Below, piece after piece: positions 43,990 through 55,517 of a stretch of 64,000 nucleotides of DNA; position 1 is the first letter of the stretch; every line of letters starts with the position of its first letter. A program made the translations under genes and the position numbers. The notes below the pieces were generated by a model that searched no databases, was not told the DNA's origin, and worked only from the letters and a program-made list of their open reading frames with translations. This DNA comes from Apostichopus japonicus. Its lineage: Eukaryota; Echinodermata; Holothuroidea; Aspidochirotida; Stichopodidae. The DNA lies in NCBI RefSeq assembly GCF_037975245.1, contig NC_092574.1:26644713-26708712 (forward strand). Reading direction: 5' to 3'.

Positions 43990-45890
43990 CGTTTTGCTCT
44001 GATTACAGACTAACAAACCTGAGTGTCAGTATTTCCAATTATAATATAAATCCGTACTATTAACACCGCGGTGTCCCCAAAGGGTCTGTTCTTGGACCCA
44101 TAGGCGTACGGGACCATTTCAGTTGGGGGGGGGCAGAAACTTTTGTGCCCGAAAGTTCCCGTGACACTATCTAAGCGGAGGGCCACCATCAGTTGGCGCT
44201 TGGCGTACAAGAATTTTTTTGGCAAGAAATGCCTCTCAGATTGCGGGAAATGGCACTTCTGGGGCCTTGCAAGTTGCATCTAAACATTCTTTATTTTTTA
44301 ATCTCACGTTTTAGAAATTTACACTTCCCCAGAAATTTGGTAAATTAGAAGAAGAAAAAATAGTAACATCACTTTGAAGGGGAAAAATAGGACAGTTTAT
44401 TTTTCCTGTTAATAATTTTGGGCGATATTGCAAAAAGCGTGGTAGCTCTGATATATTAAATATTCGGGCATCATGCTGCTAAATAGAGAAAATCATTAGG
44501 CCTATATTAATATTAATGACACAAAACAAATACCACAAAACGCTCTCCACGGAATTGTCGGGCAAAAATTTGAAAAAAATTCGGGCAAGTTACTGCATAT
44601 TTATGTATATATATTTTTTTCTCCTCTTAGGCTGCCCGAATTTTTCAGGACTTTTGCCCGAATTTCTTGTCCTCTGGAAATTGGGGGGGGGCAGTCTGCC
44701 ACCTGCCCCCCCCCCGCCTCGTACGCCTATGCTTGGACCTGTACTGTTCCTCGGATTTACATAAATGACCTTCCCTTAGCAAGTCCCAAATCTATGTTCA
44801 CCTTGTACGCTGACGACACCAATATCCTTTACGAGGGCTCCGATGCTCTTATTCAACACATTGTGACAATAGTAATGGTACTGATCAGTTCTCTGCTAAC
44901 AAATTCCTTTGTCAACAAATCTACAGCGCTTCTTTTACGCCCCTATCAGAAAAAGGATCAGTCTTGGTAATAGTACTGGTATCTTAATTCAAAACAAATG
45001 TATTCCTTTTGTGAAATCCGATGCCTTGCTTGGAGATACTTTTGATAGGTGGGGCCGTGGGGGCCTCATATATTACTATTATTTGCAGGAAACTTGCTAA
45101 AGGCTCAGGTATAATTTCCAAGTAAAACATCTTCTTCCCAAAAAGATTCTTCTAACGATTTACAATTCCCTTGTTTTGTCATTTCTTTCCTACTGTGCTA
45201 TTGTTTGGGGTAATGCTGCTTCTGTATATGTCAATGAGCGTTTCCTTTTCTAAAAAACGTATCTTCCGTGCAATCGCGCGATAGCAAGTCATATCTGGAA
45301 CATTCAAAACCGATTTAAAAAAATACAACTTCCTAACCATTTTTGATACAACTGAACGTCAAGTAGCTGTATTCATGTTCCAATCCTGCCACAATTTACT
45401 ACCAAATTCACTTTCCGATGTGGTTGCTCCTCGTAGTCATTGTTACTACACCAGAGATAGTTCTGATAACATCATCCCTTTCTGTAGACTCGCAATTAGC
45501 TAGCGTAACATAAGATATTTTACGACCGTTCACCTGAAATGTTCTTCCAGATTCGATCAAATATTCTTCTTCCCTTCTTAGCTTAAAAGAAATTATAGAT
45601 CCTAATTGCTATCTGATTATATTTAAGTTACATTATGATATTGTTATCTAGCCTTGCCCTTTTCTTTCTGTTTAATGTTTTGTCCTCTACTCTGTTTTAC
45701 TGTATTGTTCTTTATAGTCTTGAGTAGCCTAGTCTTGAGCATGTTTTCTTTGTTCTCCGAGAGGATTCACATCCCACAAGCTTTTAGTAGCTTCCTAGTG
45801 TAATCCCCTAAACCATTTATCATTATCTTGCCTGAACACATCACTGTCAATTCTTTGAACGCTGTTGGTTGAAATAAAGTTGAATTGAAA
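43990..45890 (+). mobile_element. Decayed non-LTR retrotransposon (CR1/jockey-like LINE), 5'-truncated
   Basis: Translation in shifting frames shows reverse-transcriptase landmarks in order. These are GVPKGSVLGP (44,070-44,099), INDLPLASPKSMF then YADD (catalytic box, 44,806-44,817), and YNSLVLSFLSYCAIVWGNA (about 45,160). The C-terminal part has FQSCHNLLPNSL and YYTRDSSDNIIPFCR. The 3' end reads GAAATAAAGTTGAATTGAA. Stop codons, a frameshift between the LGPVLF box and INDLP, and an inserted DNA transposon make it dead. Clade assignment is tentative. Confidence 0.85.
44099..44731. mobile_element. 633-bp non-autonomous DNA transposon inside the LINE
   Basis: Perfect 12-bp terminal inverted repeats, CATAGGCGTACG at 44,099-44,110 and CGTACGCCTATG at 44,720-44,731. 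It is flanked by an 8-bp target duplication CTTGGACC (44,091-44,098 and 44,732-44,739). The target falls within the Leu-Gly-Pro codons of the RT motif, which become continuous when the element is removed. No transposase. The 8-bp duplication fits hAT or P superfamilies. Ends are G/C-run rich and the interior AT-rich. Confidence 0.92.
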
Positions 45891-48800
45891 AGAAAAAGGC
45901 TTTTGAAAAGTTTTAAAGCACAGAGTTGTCAGCATAACGCCATCCTCGGCTTCTTTACTGTCTAATAAATATGACGTAGCGCCGTGAATGGCGTAACAAA
46001 CAGTAAAGCAGACAGGTGTCAATTCACATTCGCCGCACTGGTATAACGTACGTTTTACTTTACTGATCAAAATATAGTGCTCGAACAGGATCCAACCGGC
46101 TAACACACAATTTGCAACGAGTTAAAAGCTATATCGATAAGTTACAACGGTATACCGGTTTTAATACCAGAGTAAACCTTCTGGGTGTAAAACTGATATT
46201 GCAGAACGCATTCGCACCGGACGTAATGTGGTCTATCCTCGTTTCATTCATTTGGCAAGGGAAATAAATTGCATTTCTACTTTAAATTTGCAATCGCTGG
46301 TATTTGCTGTCGTGAACTTCGCATTTGTAGACACAGGTATGTATTACTAACTGTTATAGTCTGATTTTGTTGGGGCAGGGGATGTACTGTGGTAAATGTA
46401 AAGTATCTGTAATCAGGGAGTTGTTTACAATTGCTGCCTGCTGTAATCATTTACAGTGCACAGCTGTTCGATATCGGCAATGTAACGTCACTAGGCTTAG
46501 GCTAGGCCAAATATATATAGCCCCTATAGTAGCCCAACTACCAAACTAAGTTGATAAGTAGGATAGAATTGTTATGATTAACTACAGACTATGGATAGCC
46601 TAGACAAGGTTGATAGGATTTCATTACTAATGCAGACTGTGTTTGAACTTTGTTAACCTTAGTTTAGGCTAAGGAAAGTTTTATATCTTTGACTTAGTAA
46701 AAAGTTACGCATATGGGCCTAGGTCTACCAGTAGCATACTGGCAGTAGTAGAACTACAGCCTGGCTAGGGTACATAGCCTAGTGCAGCTTATGCCTAGGT
46801 GTTTAGGCAGCCAGCCATCCATACAGCAATTTTTGCATGGCCAGTTTGGCAAAATGACAGCCTATATTTCTGTGCACGGCTTGCAAAATATATGTGAAGC
46901 AGTGCAAAGTTTTCAGAAAATATACAGAGTTACAGAAATGAATCAACGATGTCAATATTGTTTTTTTCCCCCAAATTTCCCTAGTTCTTGTATTGTATTG
47001 ACAAACTAAAACAGCTTGCATGTTACCATCCGATACCTAAAAAATGCAAAGTTTAATCCCCACAAGGGCCTCTAAGGCAGGACCCTAGCGTGACCCCCAC
47101 CATGAGGGTCGATTGCTTTGTGATCGCAATGATGCCTTCAGCATCATATTGCCGCAAAATGGTAGGACGGCCACTTTAAAAAATTTGGACACCCACATCT
47201 ACCATTACTACCTCAACCCCTGGTTGTGCCCAACACTTTCCATCTAGGCCCAGGGCCTAAACTAGGCCAAATTATTCCTTGTTGCAGCCTGGTCCTAGTC
47301 CTTTAGAAGACCTAGGTACCAGGCCTCTGAGCATCAGTGTAACATAGCCCAGCACTTCATGAAAAGTTTAATGTCAGCATCATGGCTCTTGTAAAGGCCT
47401 GCAATATTATCATGAACAATGCATCTTACTAAATACTACAGCATGTTCCATCCCACCCCTTAATTCTCCCTCCGGCCCCCAAAGAAAAAAGGAGAAACAT
47501 AAATTCGCGCATCACATTCTGGTGCTGGCACTATTTTACCTACTTCAAATTTTATTATCACATACATATCAAAATCATATTGAAAAAAGACTTAACTAAC
47601 CAGAAAAAAAAAGAAAAAAGAAAAAAAAGAAACAAATGTATACAAGTTAAGTTAACAAAACCATCCATAAAGAACAACTTCATGCAATTTGGTCATTATC
47701 TAAACATTTAAACTTCTAATTTCATGGCCTGTAGGCTCTTAAACCCCTCGTTCCTCTGGCACTACCACCCCTCCCCCTCTGTTCTTCATTAACTTACAGA
47801 TTTGGCTAAAAAATCTACAGAGAGAATGACAGAAATCCTTTTCAAATTATACTTTAAATTGCCTCAAATCAGATATTAACTCAGAATTAGAATATTCATG
47901 AGACTGAATGCTTGGTTAATACCATTAACTAAAATGTTTTGAAAAGTGGATGTGCACTATTGTTCCCAAATGGTCTCAAACATAAAAACTAATTTTGACA
48001 GCAATTTTACACAAATATTTGTTAGGTATGCATGTATACAATACTGCACATGAAGATTATGGATGATACACACTGAATACCAGTAATATTATTAAACACA
48101 ATTCCCTCCTCACCCCCCCCCCCCCCCCCCAGATATACACCTACTGTATTGTACACGGTATGTTGTAAGCATCACATGTTCACTCTAATGAGGCCATTTC
48201 TGATCCAGCTGCTTTTGTAAAAATGTATTTAATTAAAGCCAATTGGTAACTCGTTGTATGAATTGTGATGTGTGAGGATTGTGCCGTGGCGCGTAATTAT
48301 ACATGTAGTGTATGTACAACATAATTCCCAGCAGCAGACGGTGATCTGAACCATAATTTGATGTCGTCATAGGAAGTGTACATATAAACCTAATTGTGAA
48401 ACTTCATTGTAATATGATAGCAATTAATGATGTCACTGTATCCACACTCCAGGTGTAAGTACCGCAGTCTGTCATGGAATACAGTATGTTGCATTCAGTT
48501 TGGGAGTGCTTATCGAAGCCTAGCAATAGTTTATAATATTCTTCGTGAATATTTGAACTCTCATTACCATTGTTGGATATTTATTTGGGGGGGGGGGGGG
48601 AACTGTTGAGTGGATGGAAGGATAATAATAATAAGTTAACTTAAAGCATTGAATGGGATTTTCTATTATAAGTTTTAGTTTCTTGAAGCAGTTTTTAAGT
48701 TGATCTTTGATATTTTTCATTGTTATTCAATGTTAAAAATCCCCCCAAAATATATCTACAACCTTGAACACTCAAATTAAGTACATAATTAAATGCCTTA

Positions 48801-50797
48801 CATTTTGAAATTTGTCAATGCATTTTATGTGTGATTGAAAGTAAGAAGGACTAACCAGGGCTGAAATATTACCTCATCTGGAACCAGTCACATCTTCTGA
48901 GAACCTTACATTTTTAGTATCTCTGGATCAAGTTCACACTGTTCTGGATCTTAAAAATTTTGCCAAATTGTCAAAAATCATCTTTACGGAACACCTTTAT
49001 ACATTCTTACCAGAAGTTACCACATAAAATTGTGATCTTCCAATTAACCACCCTCAAGATTCTCACAGTTTTTAATACTAATCTACAATGGGTGGAAATT
49101 AAGAGAATCCCCAGTGAAACAGTAACAGTAAAACAGTTGTTACATTTTCCTGGCATTGCTTTGCCAATGTCTAGTTACACAAATGCACAAGAGCCACAGA
49201 CTATAGTTAAAACTTAAATGATGAACTGACTGAAATAGCATCTTTGAGCCATGAAAGCTCATCAAAAGTATCGTATGTATGTAGTAGTGCTGCAGGGAAT
49301 AGTTATGTGTAAATGTTTTGTATTAGTTCAGCTTTAAAGTTTATGAAATTTGGCTTGCCATAAAATAATCAAAGGAATATTGCATCATGTGCACAAAAAG
49401 TGTGATATGTAAAATTTGTAAATATTGTTGTAAGAATTTGTACATTATGCATATATGTTATGAGATCTGCCCAATAAATTATCTCTATGTGATACTCATG
49501 CCAGGAAGAAGTTCAACAAAAGGACACATTGCAATGTACACCATCATTGTTTGTGATGTTTACAGGCTGTACATTTGAATTAGTTTAATTGACTCTCTTT
49601 TGTATATAGATGTCTTTTAATTGTCATATAAAATAATAAAATGAAGTTTAAGTCTCGGTTTCTTTCTTCATTACACATCTCTTTTGCTATTGAGATGAAT
49701 TAAGATGAAAGCCTAAGTAGAACTTAAATCCTCTGCAGTGACTGTTAAATCAGTAATTTCTATATTTTGTAAATCTCAAATAAAATAAGTATTAACATTG
49801 TTGTTTCATATTCAATGTATCTTGTGTCAGTTTCTTACATATTGCCTGAAGTGCTTTGGAGCTGTTTGAGGATTTATGAGTGTTAGTTGATCCTTGTTTG
49901 CTGTGAATTATTGGATGATATCAATACTCTCATTAAAAGATTATTATTATAATTATCTATAGTACTACCTTAAAAGAAATAGCAATTCATATTTAAAGTA
50001 GCTTCTATGATCATTGTTGTGATGAATCTCCCCCTCATTATTAATGGGACATCTTCCCCTGTTTGTGATATATCGGTGCCTAAAAGTCATATGGCTATCT
50101 GTCATTTTGACGGTGTTTGATGTCATAATGTGAAATCAAGCTGAAATCATCTCCAATTTCCTTTGTTCATGAATCCATATTTTCAATGTCTATGTAAACA
50201 GTTTTGACAATGGAACCAGCATCAGTGTTGGGTCATATTAATAACTTCAAGATTTTACATTCAGCATTGGAAATGATCCATCTCTGTTACAGAAATGTAA
50301 TCTTTGTTAATTGCAAACGGAAGAAAAATGAAAATGTTTACTTGTTCAAGTCTTTGTCCTAACCTTCTGATATCTTTTAAATGGAATGAAATCTTGTTTA
50401 TCTGTTTGTGAGAGTTCATGTTTATCACATAGATCTCTATCATCACAAAAGTCAATAATAATGTTTGGATATGGTTTTCCTTGGAAGTTAAGCTTAAGTC
50501 CTGTAATCAAAGCATGTAAAGTATGACATATATATCATTTGATTCTGATTGAATGTAATATGATAAATAATGCCGTAGAAAAATAGGAGATTTTGTTATT
50601 TTTTGTTGTAGACTCTAATTTCTGTATATTTAGCTTGCACCTTTGAGGATTAAATACCACTGAATTAAATTTACACTTTAGTTCTGGACAATGGATTATA
50701 TAATACTAAAACAGTAAACCTGCATGAAGAATACATTTTTGGTAAGCTAACAGGTAAGTTTAAAAAAAAAAAAACTGTTAGCAAACTGCTTATCAAC

Positions 50798-51066
50798 AAA
50801 AGAGCCTGTGTGAGCAAGTGTTTAAAAATAAGATGGCCTGAGCTTTTGATCCTAGCAGGATCTTCTTCAGTGGCTGGGAGACAAGCTACAGAAACTACAA
50901 GGGACAAAATACAAGCACAGAATACAGTTTGTGTTCACCCTGCTCATTAACCTATCTGTTTTCTGTGCTTGTATTTTGCCCCTTGCAGTTTCTGTCATTC
51001 AGCCTCTGAAGAAGATCCTGCTAAGATCAAAACGTCAGGCCCTCTCACTTTTACACAGGTCCTTTT
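50798..51066. repeat. Long inverted-repeat element (about 110-bp arms)
   Basis: Left arm 50,798-50,927 and right arm 50,956-51,066 are reverse complements with scattered mismatches (left GATCCTAGCAGGATCTTCTT, right AAGAAGATCCTGCTAAGATC). The spacer is about 28 bases. Looks like a foldback or MITE-type element; no clear target duplication noted. Confidence 0.85.
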
Positions 51067-53545
51067 TGCATAAACTTCAATCAATTTAATCTTGATGTGA
51101 GCTTAATTTGATCGATCCTGGTGTGCCAGTGTTATCACATACACTTACTGTGTGATATAAAATTCCAGGAACATGAAAACAATTCAAATGCTGTACTGTA
51201 GATGTAAATGGAAAACTTGCTGCACAAATGCAACTATACGTGAGCAGCACAAATGCAACGTACGTGAGCAGTTTTTGTAGATCTTTTTTTTATTTTTTAT
51301 TAATTATAGCAAAATTCATCACCCTAAAATACAGTATGCTATACTGAAACAGTGATCTCCTTCGAATTGTGTGTGTTTTGTTCTCCACTGGTAAATACTA
51401 CCATCATTATTAATTAGTGTATTCTATAACCTTGTGTAAATTATCTGTGTCAGCCAGGTGTTGGAAGAGATTATGGTACTGTAATATGCTGTTTAGTTGT
51501 ACTGTTTTTACTTTTAGCATGAAAATCTCTGTAGTGGAGTGCTGCAAACTCTGTACCTTGCAGTTGATTGTTATGATATATTTATTTTCAAACAAATTCA
51601 ATGAACTGAAGATTGGAAGAATTTTTGGCTCTTTTCAGAAGAAGTTTTGTTCAAAATGTGTTTTGTTAAGTTTTCCATTGACCTAGTTGTGAGTGTGTAC
51701 TTGGGGTTTGTTTCCCAAAACAAAAAAAGTTTGCATCCCTGGACACAAGCAATTTGAAGACTTAATTGCATATGTACCTGGTGAAAACATTGTGTCCAGG
51801 ACCCAGAATCCTACATGTTGTAACAATGCTGGTTTATCATTTATGTACTGTATAGTTGTACTGTAAGTATAGTGTGTCCCTGTTGTATTATAATGGTACT
51901 GTAATGTACTGATTAGTTGTACTATTTATGTATGTAGACAGTAGTCTGTGTGTCCCTGTTGTATAATTAGTACTTACAGTACATACTGTACAGTGCCAAT
52001 AACTATTTGTAGTAAATGTTTGATTTTGATGCAATATCATCCTACAATTAGCAAAGACAAATTCATGCAGCATTTTGTGTTGACCACATACGTATCAAGC
52101 TTTGCAGTACATACTACTACTTGGAGTGGATTGTTTTTTTTGGGTGGGGGGGGGTTGGGTGCTGGGGGGTGTAGTAGTAGTTAATAACAAAACAACCCTG
52201 CATTTGTATGTATATATACTGAACCTAACTAATAAGTATAGTCAAAATGTGCTTCTGGTCACACCATTTAAATTCCAACATGCTTTTTTCTTTCTGGGGG
52301 GAAGTGTCTCAGAACTCCCTCCCCATGGATAGGAGCCAGCCCCAATGACCCCCAGGGCACAACCTGAGTTTATTGTAAAATCCTGAATCCCCTGACTATT
52401 TTGAACATATAAGGAGAGATCAGGTTTATATAACTGTGCCTGCAAAAACTACCTTAGCCTACATTATAAATAACTACCAAAATGTCAGATATGAACAAAG
52501 ATGAAATAACAAAACCTAGTAGACAGTGAAAATGACAAAAAAAGTCCTTAATTTTGTAGGAGACAATTTTTTTCCTTATCTGTATTGGATTCTACTAATT
52601 ATAAGAGTCTACTGTAGTTATTTTATCACAGAGATCTTTTTTTGGTTTTTTTCTTTTTTTTGTGAAAACTAAATGGCATAGTTTCAACCAAATTCAAAAA
52701 TTTAAAACAAATAATTCATAATAGTTGTATAAGACCTGGAGGCTGGAGACTGGAGAGTTCCTTGTTTTCATAAAACTGCAGCTAGCTGTATTTCAGAGTC
52801 ATAATTGCAATCCCTACTACCTACTACTGTAATTATAGCCGATTAGCCTTGATGTATGACCATTCTCTTGAATGAAGGAAATAATTTACATGTGTTACAG
52901 TACAACTAAAAGGACTGCTACCTGTACCATACATACCTACAGTAGTAGACTGCTAACTGCACAATACATACCTACAGTAGCACTGTTTGCTGTAACGGAT
53001 CATAATTTAGGCAGCACTAATTCAGGTTTATCTGTTAATTATATACATGTAACACATTTTATAGCACAGATGTTTCATCATATAAAAGATCTGGTTTAGT
53101 AATATTTAATTGCTGTCAGATTGACTTTAAAGGGATAGTCTCACCAGCTGGTGTCAAGCAGACTAATTAAAGAATTAATTGGCATAGTACATGTGTGAAA
53201 GTTTCATTTATTACCCACAACAGCATGAAATACATATGTAAATTTTGGATTTGTTGTTCCAGATTTTCGGGAAGATAAAATGTAAGAGGATTCTTAGTTT
53301 AATCAATTAGAATCTTGTTTTGAATAATACTGGGTAGATTTCATAAACTTGCTGGTAATTGGCAAATCAAGCATTGCTGAGAATTTGCAAATTTATCAAA
53401 GGGAAGCATACAGCTGCTTGATGTAAGGATATACCACAAGGTGGGCTCAACCCTTCCCCTGGCTCCGAGTGTGAGTCCTGTTTTGTTTTTGTACTGGTTT
53501 GATTTTGATCATGGTTAAAGTAGACATATCCAACCTAATGTCTGT

Positions 53546-53572
53546 ACTGTACTGTACTGTACTGTACAGTAG
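53546..53572 (+). repeat. (CTGTA)n microsatellite
   Basis: Four to five tandem CTGTA units ending in ACAGTAG. Part of a wider excess of TACTGTA/TACAGTA words on the right half of the window. Confidence 0.85.
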
Positions 53573-55349
53573 ATATTTCACAGTGAAACAAGTCTCGATG
53601 AAACAATCATTTAAACTTTTAAAACTTAGATTTAGTCACTTTTTCTTACCTCAAATTTATGAATCAATATTGTTGAAATAGTTGGTATATATGCTACTCT
53701 GAATCCGTGTGGTTCTCTTAGATTAAAAGCAAGTCTGTTTCATGGTTCTAGTGTATACACAACACATTGTATATTTACCTCATGCACAATTCACCTCGGG
53801 CTGTAAACCATGTACAATTTGTGTTATAATGTTCGGTGCTGTACATATAATTTGAATTTGTTTCTGATGAAGTGCTGGAAAAGACTTCTGTTCAGTGATC
53901 ACAAACAACTATACAATGCATTCAATTTTGTTGCCCTACTGTATATGTTCATATTGTACTGTATGTGTTTTGCCTGTTTTATGGGGAACATTTTGTAATA
54001 TGATACCAGATAAAATTACATCATGCAGTCACACCTACTACGCATGGCTAGAAATGGTCGGCTAGAATGGTTGGCTTGAGAATGGTCAACTTGAAGTTTT
54101 GTAAACTGGAAAGCAAACTTGCCAATGTCTATTGCAATTAAAGCCCTTTAAGCAAATTTGTTTTCTTGCCACAGGTTATTAAAGAGAATGTTAGGATCTA
54201 ACAGATAGTTAGACTGTATCCTACACTTGGTTATTGGTGATATATCAATATATGCAGTCACGCACCAGCATTGCAAATAGGAAGATACACATGAATTGTC
54301 AACTTTAGAAACAAACTTTAAACAAACGTAAAAAGCTTCAAACTGAACCTTGAGCAAATTTACTCCAAAGAATTTGATGAGACGGTTTAGTTACGGTTGA
54401 CTTTAACTCTACTGTGGGCCTACAGTTGACCTTTACCATGCCGTGTGGCAGTCGCAGTACTATATTGAAAATTCCTTCAAGTTTTATCCAAATCACTTTA
54501 CTGGACAGCTTCAATGATTAACAAGACTGAATAGGTGACTATAGTACTGTATAAATGTCATACATGTTATAGCACAAGTATATTACTAATTTGATGAAGA
54601 TTTAAAAAAAAGTATTTTAAGTGTATTGAATTTTGAAAGGTCAAAGTTTATATTTGTACTAGTATGAACTGTACAGCATTTTGGGTTAAATTTCAGAGAA
54701 AGAATAAACAGGACACTGTACTCGAACCTCAAGGTCATCAGAATTGACCTTTGGGTTTTATTGCATCCTAAATTGTTACAGCTTTTAACCTATTTAAACT
54801 ATAAATATAGTTTTTTTTCTGGAGGTTCTACAAGACTCACTGAAGTATTCCTATATATTGAGGAGTACCAGCAAGATTGATGCTTATAGAATAAGTTTGA
54901 GATTGGAGTGACTGTTGTTTTGACTATCTAGCATATTGATGGCAATAATGATTCTTTCAATTATAATGCAAAAATTCTATGGCATAGATGAGGTTAACAG
55001 TAACAGTGTTGTAGACCCAAGGAGGGGTTAAGCAGTGATAAGTAATGTGGAAATGTAAGATATATTAATTACAGTAAATTTCTCAAAGTTTGTAAGATCA
55101 TGCATTATGATGCTATTAATGTAACAATGATTTTATTACAAAGTGTTCTTTTCTTGACTATATGTGGGATAAAAAGGGTCAGGAAAGGGGGAGGGTTTCA
55201 ACTTGCAGAATCCACCGAAGAGATATGTAATGTTGTGTTTTTATTTTCATTCACAGTTCGTGTGCAACCAATCAGCTCATTGCATTCTTCAGTGATCCAG
55301 CACTGTATCTAACCAGTGTGGAATATTTTCTCGAGCTGCGTCTTTGCTC

Positions 55350-55517
55350 ATGGAGGTGGGGGAGGTACGTGTGGCGGATGATCGAGACTTTAGGAGGTTC
55401 TTAGATCTTGCCGAAGATACAGAAGGATGGCAGTCCAAGTACAGCAAAAATGGGACCAAAGTTTGGGTACAGCTCCCCAAGGCAGGCACCGGCAACGAGA
55501 AGTCTCGTATGCTTAAA
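55350..55517 (+). CDS. STARD10: STARD10-like START-domain protein, first coding exon
   Basis: Encodes 56 residues: MEVGEVRVADDRDFRRFLDL, then WQSKYSKNGTKVWVQLP and SRMLK. This aligns with human STARD10 VQVPDDQDFRSF...GWNLTYSRAGVSVWVQ, the first helix and strands of a START lipid-binding domain. STARD10 transfers phosphatidylcholine and phosphatidylethanolamine between membranes. The exon is preceded by acceptor TTTTCATTCACAG ending at 55,256, so 55,257-55,349 is 5' UTR and an upstream non-coding exon is expected. The ATG is the first in frame after an upstream TGA. Donor AAA|GTAAGT, phase 0. STARD2/PCTP or STARD7 are less likely given the DD-DF motif. Confidence 0.88.

Larger units (their letters stand above)
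45891..55256. other. Repeat-rich stretch before STARD10, no coding exon recognised
   Basis: AT-rich with poly-C/G runs (48,112-48,130; 48,589-48,600; 52,143-52,168), many TACTGTA/TACAGTA words and an inverted-repeat element at 50.8-51.07 kb. A GACACAG|GTATGT donor-like site at 46,336, in a CpG-richer patch (46,110-46,340), could end a 5' UTR exon of STARD10. TTAAAGGGATAGTCTCACC at about 53,128 looks like the end of a dispersed repeat. AATAAA-like signals occur at 49,480-49,790. Confidence 0.4.

Noticed and set aside
44516-45100. Plus-strand ORFs around 44.5-45.1 kb as host genes
   Set aside because: They are pieces of the LINE and the nested DNA transposon.
45795-46106. 103-codon minus-strand ORF near the LINE end
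   Set aside because: No recognisable domain, and it overlaps the LINE 3' tail in the opposite direction.
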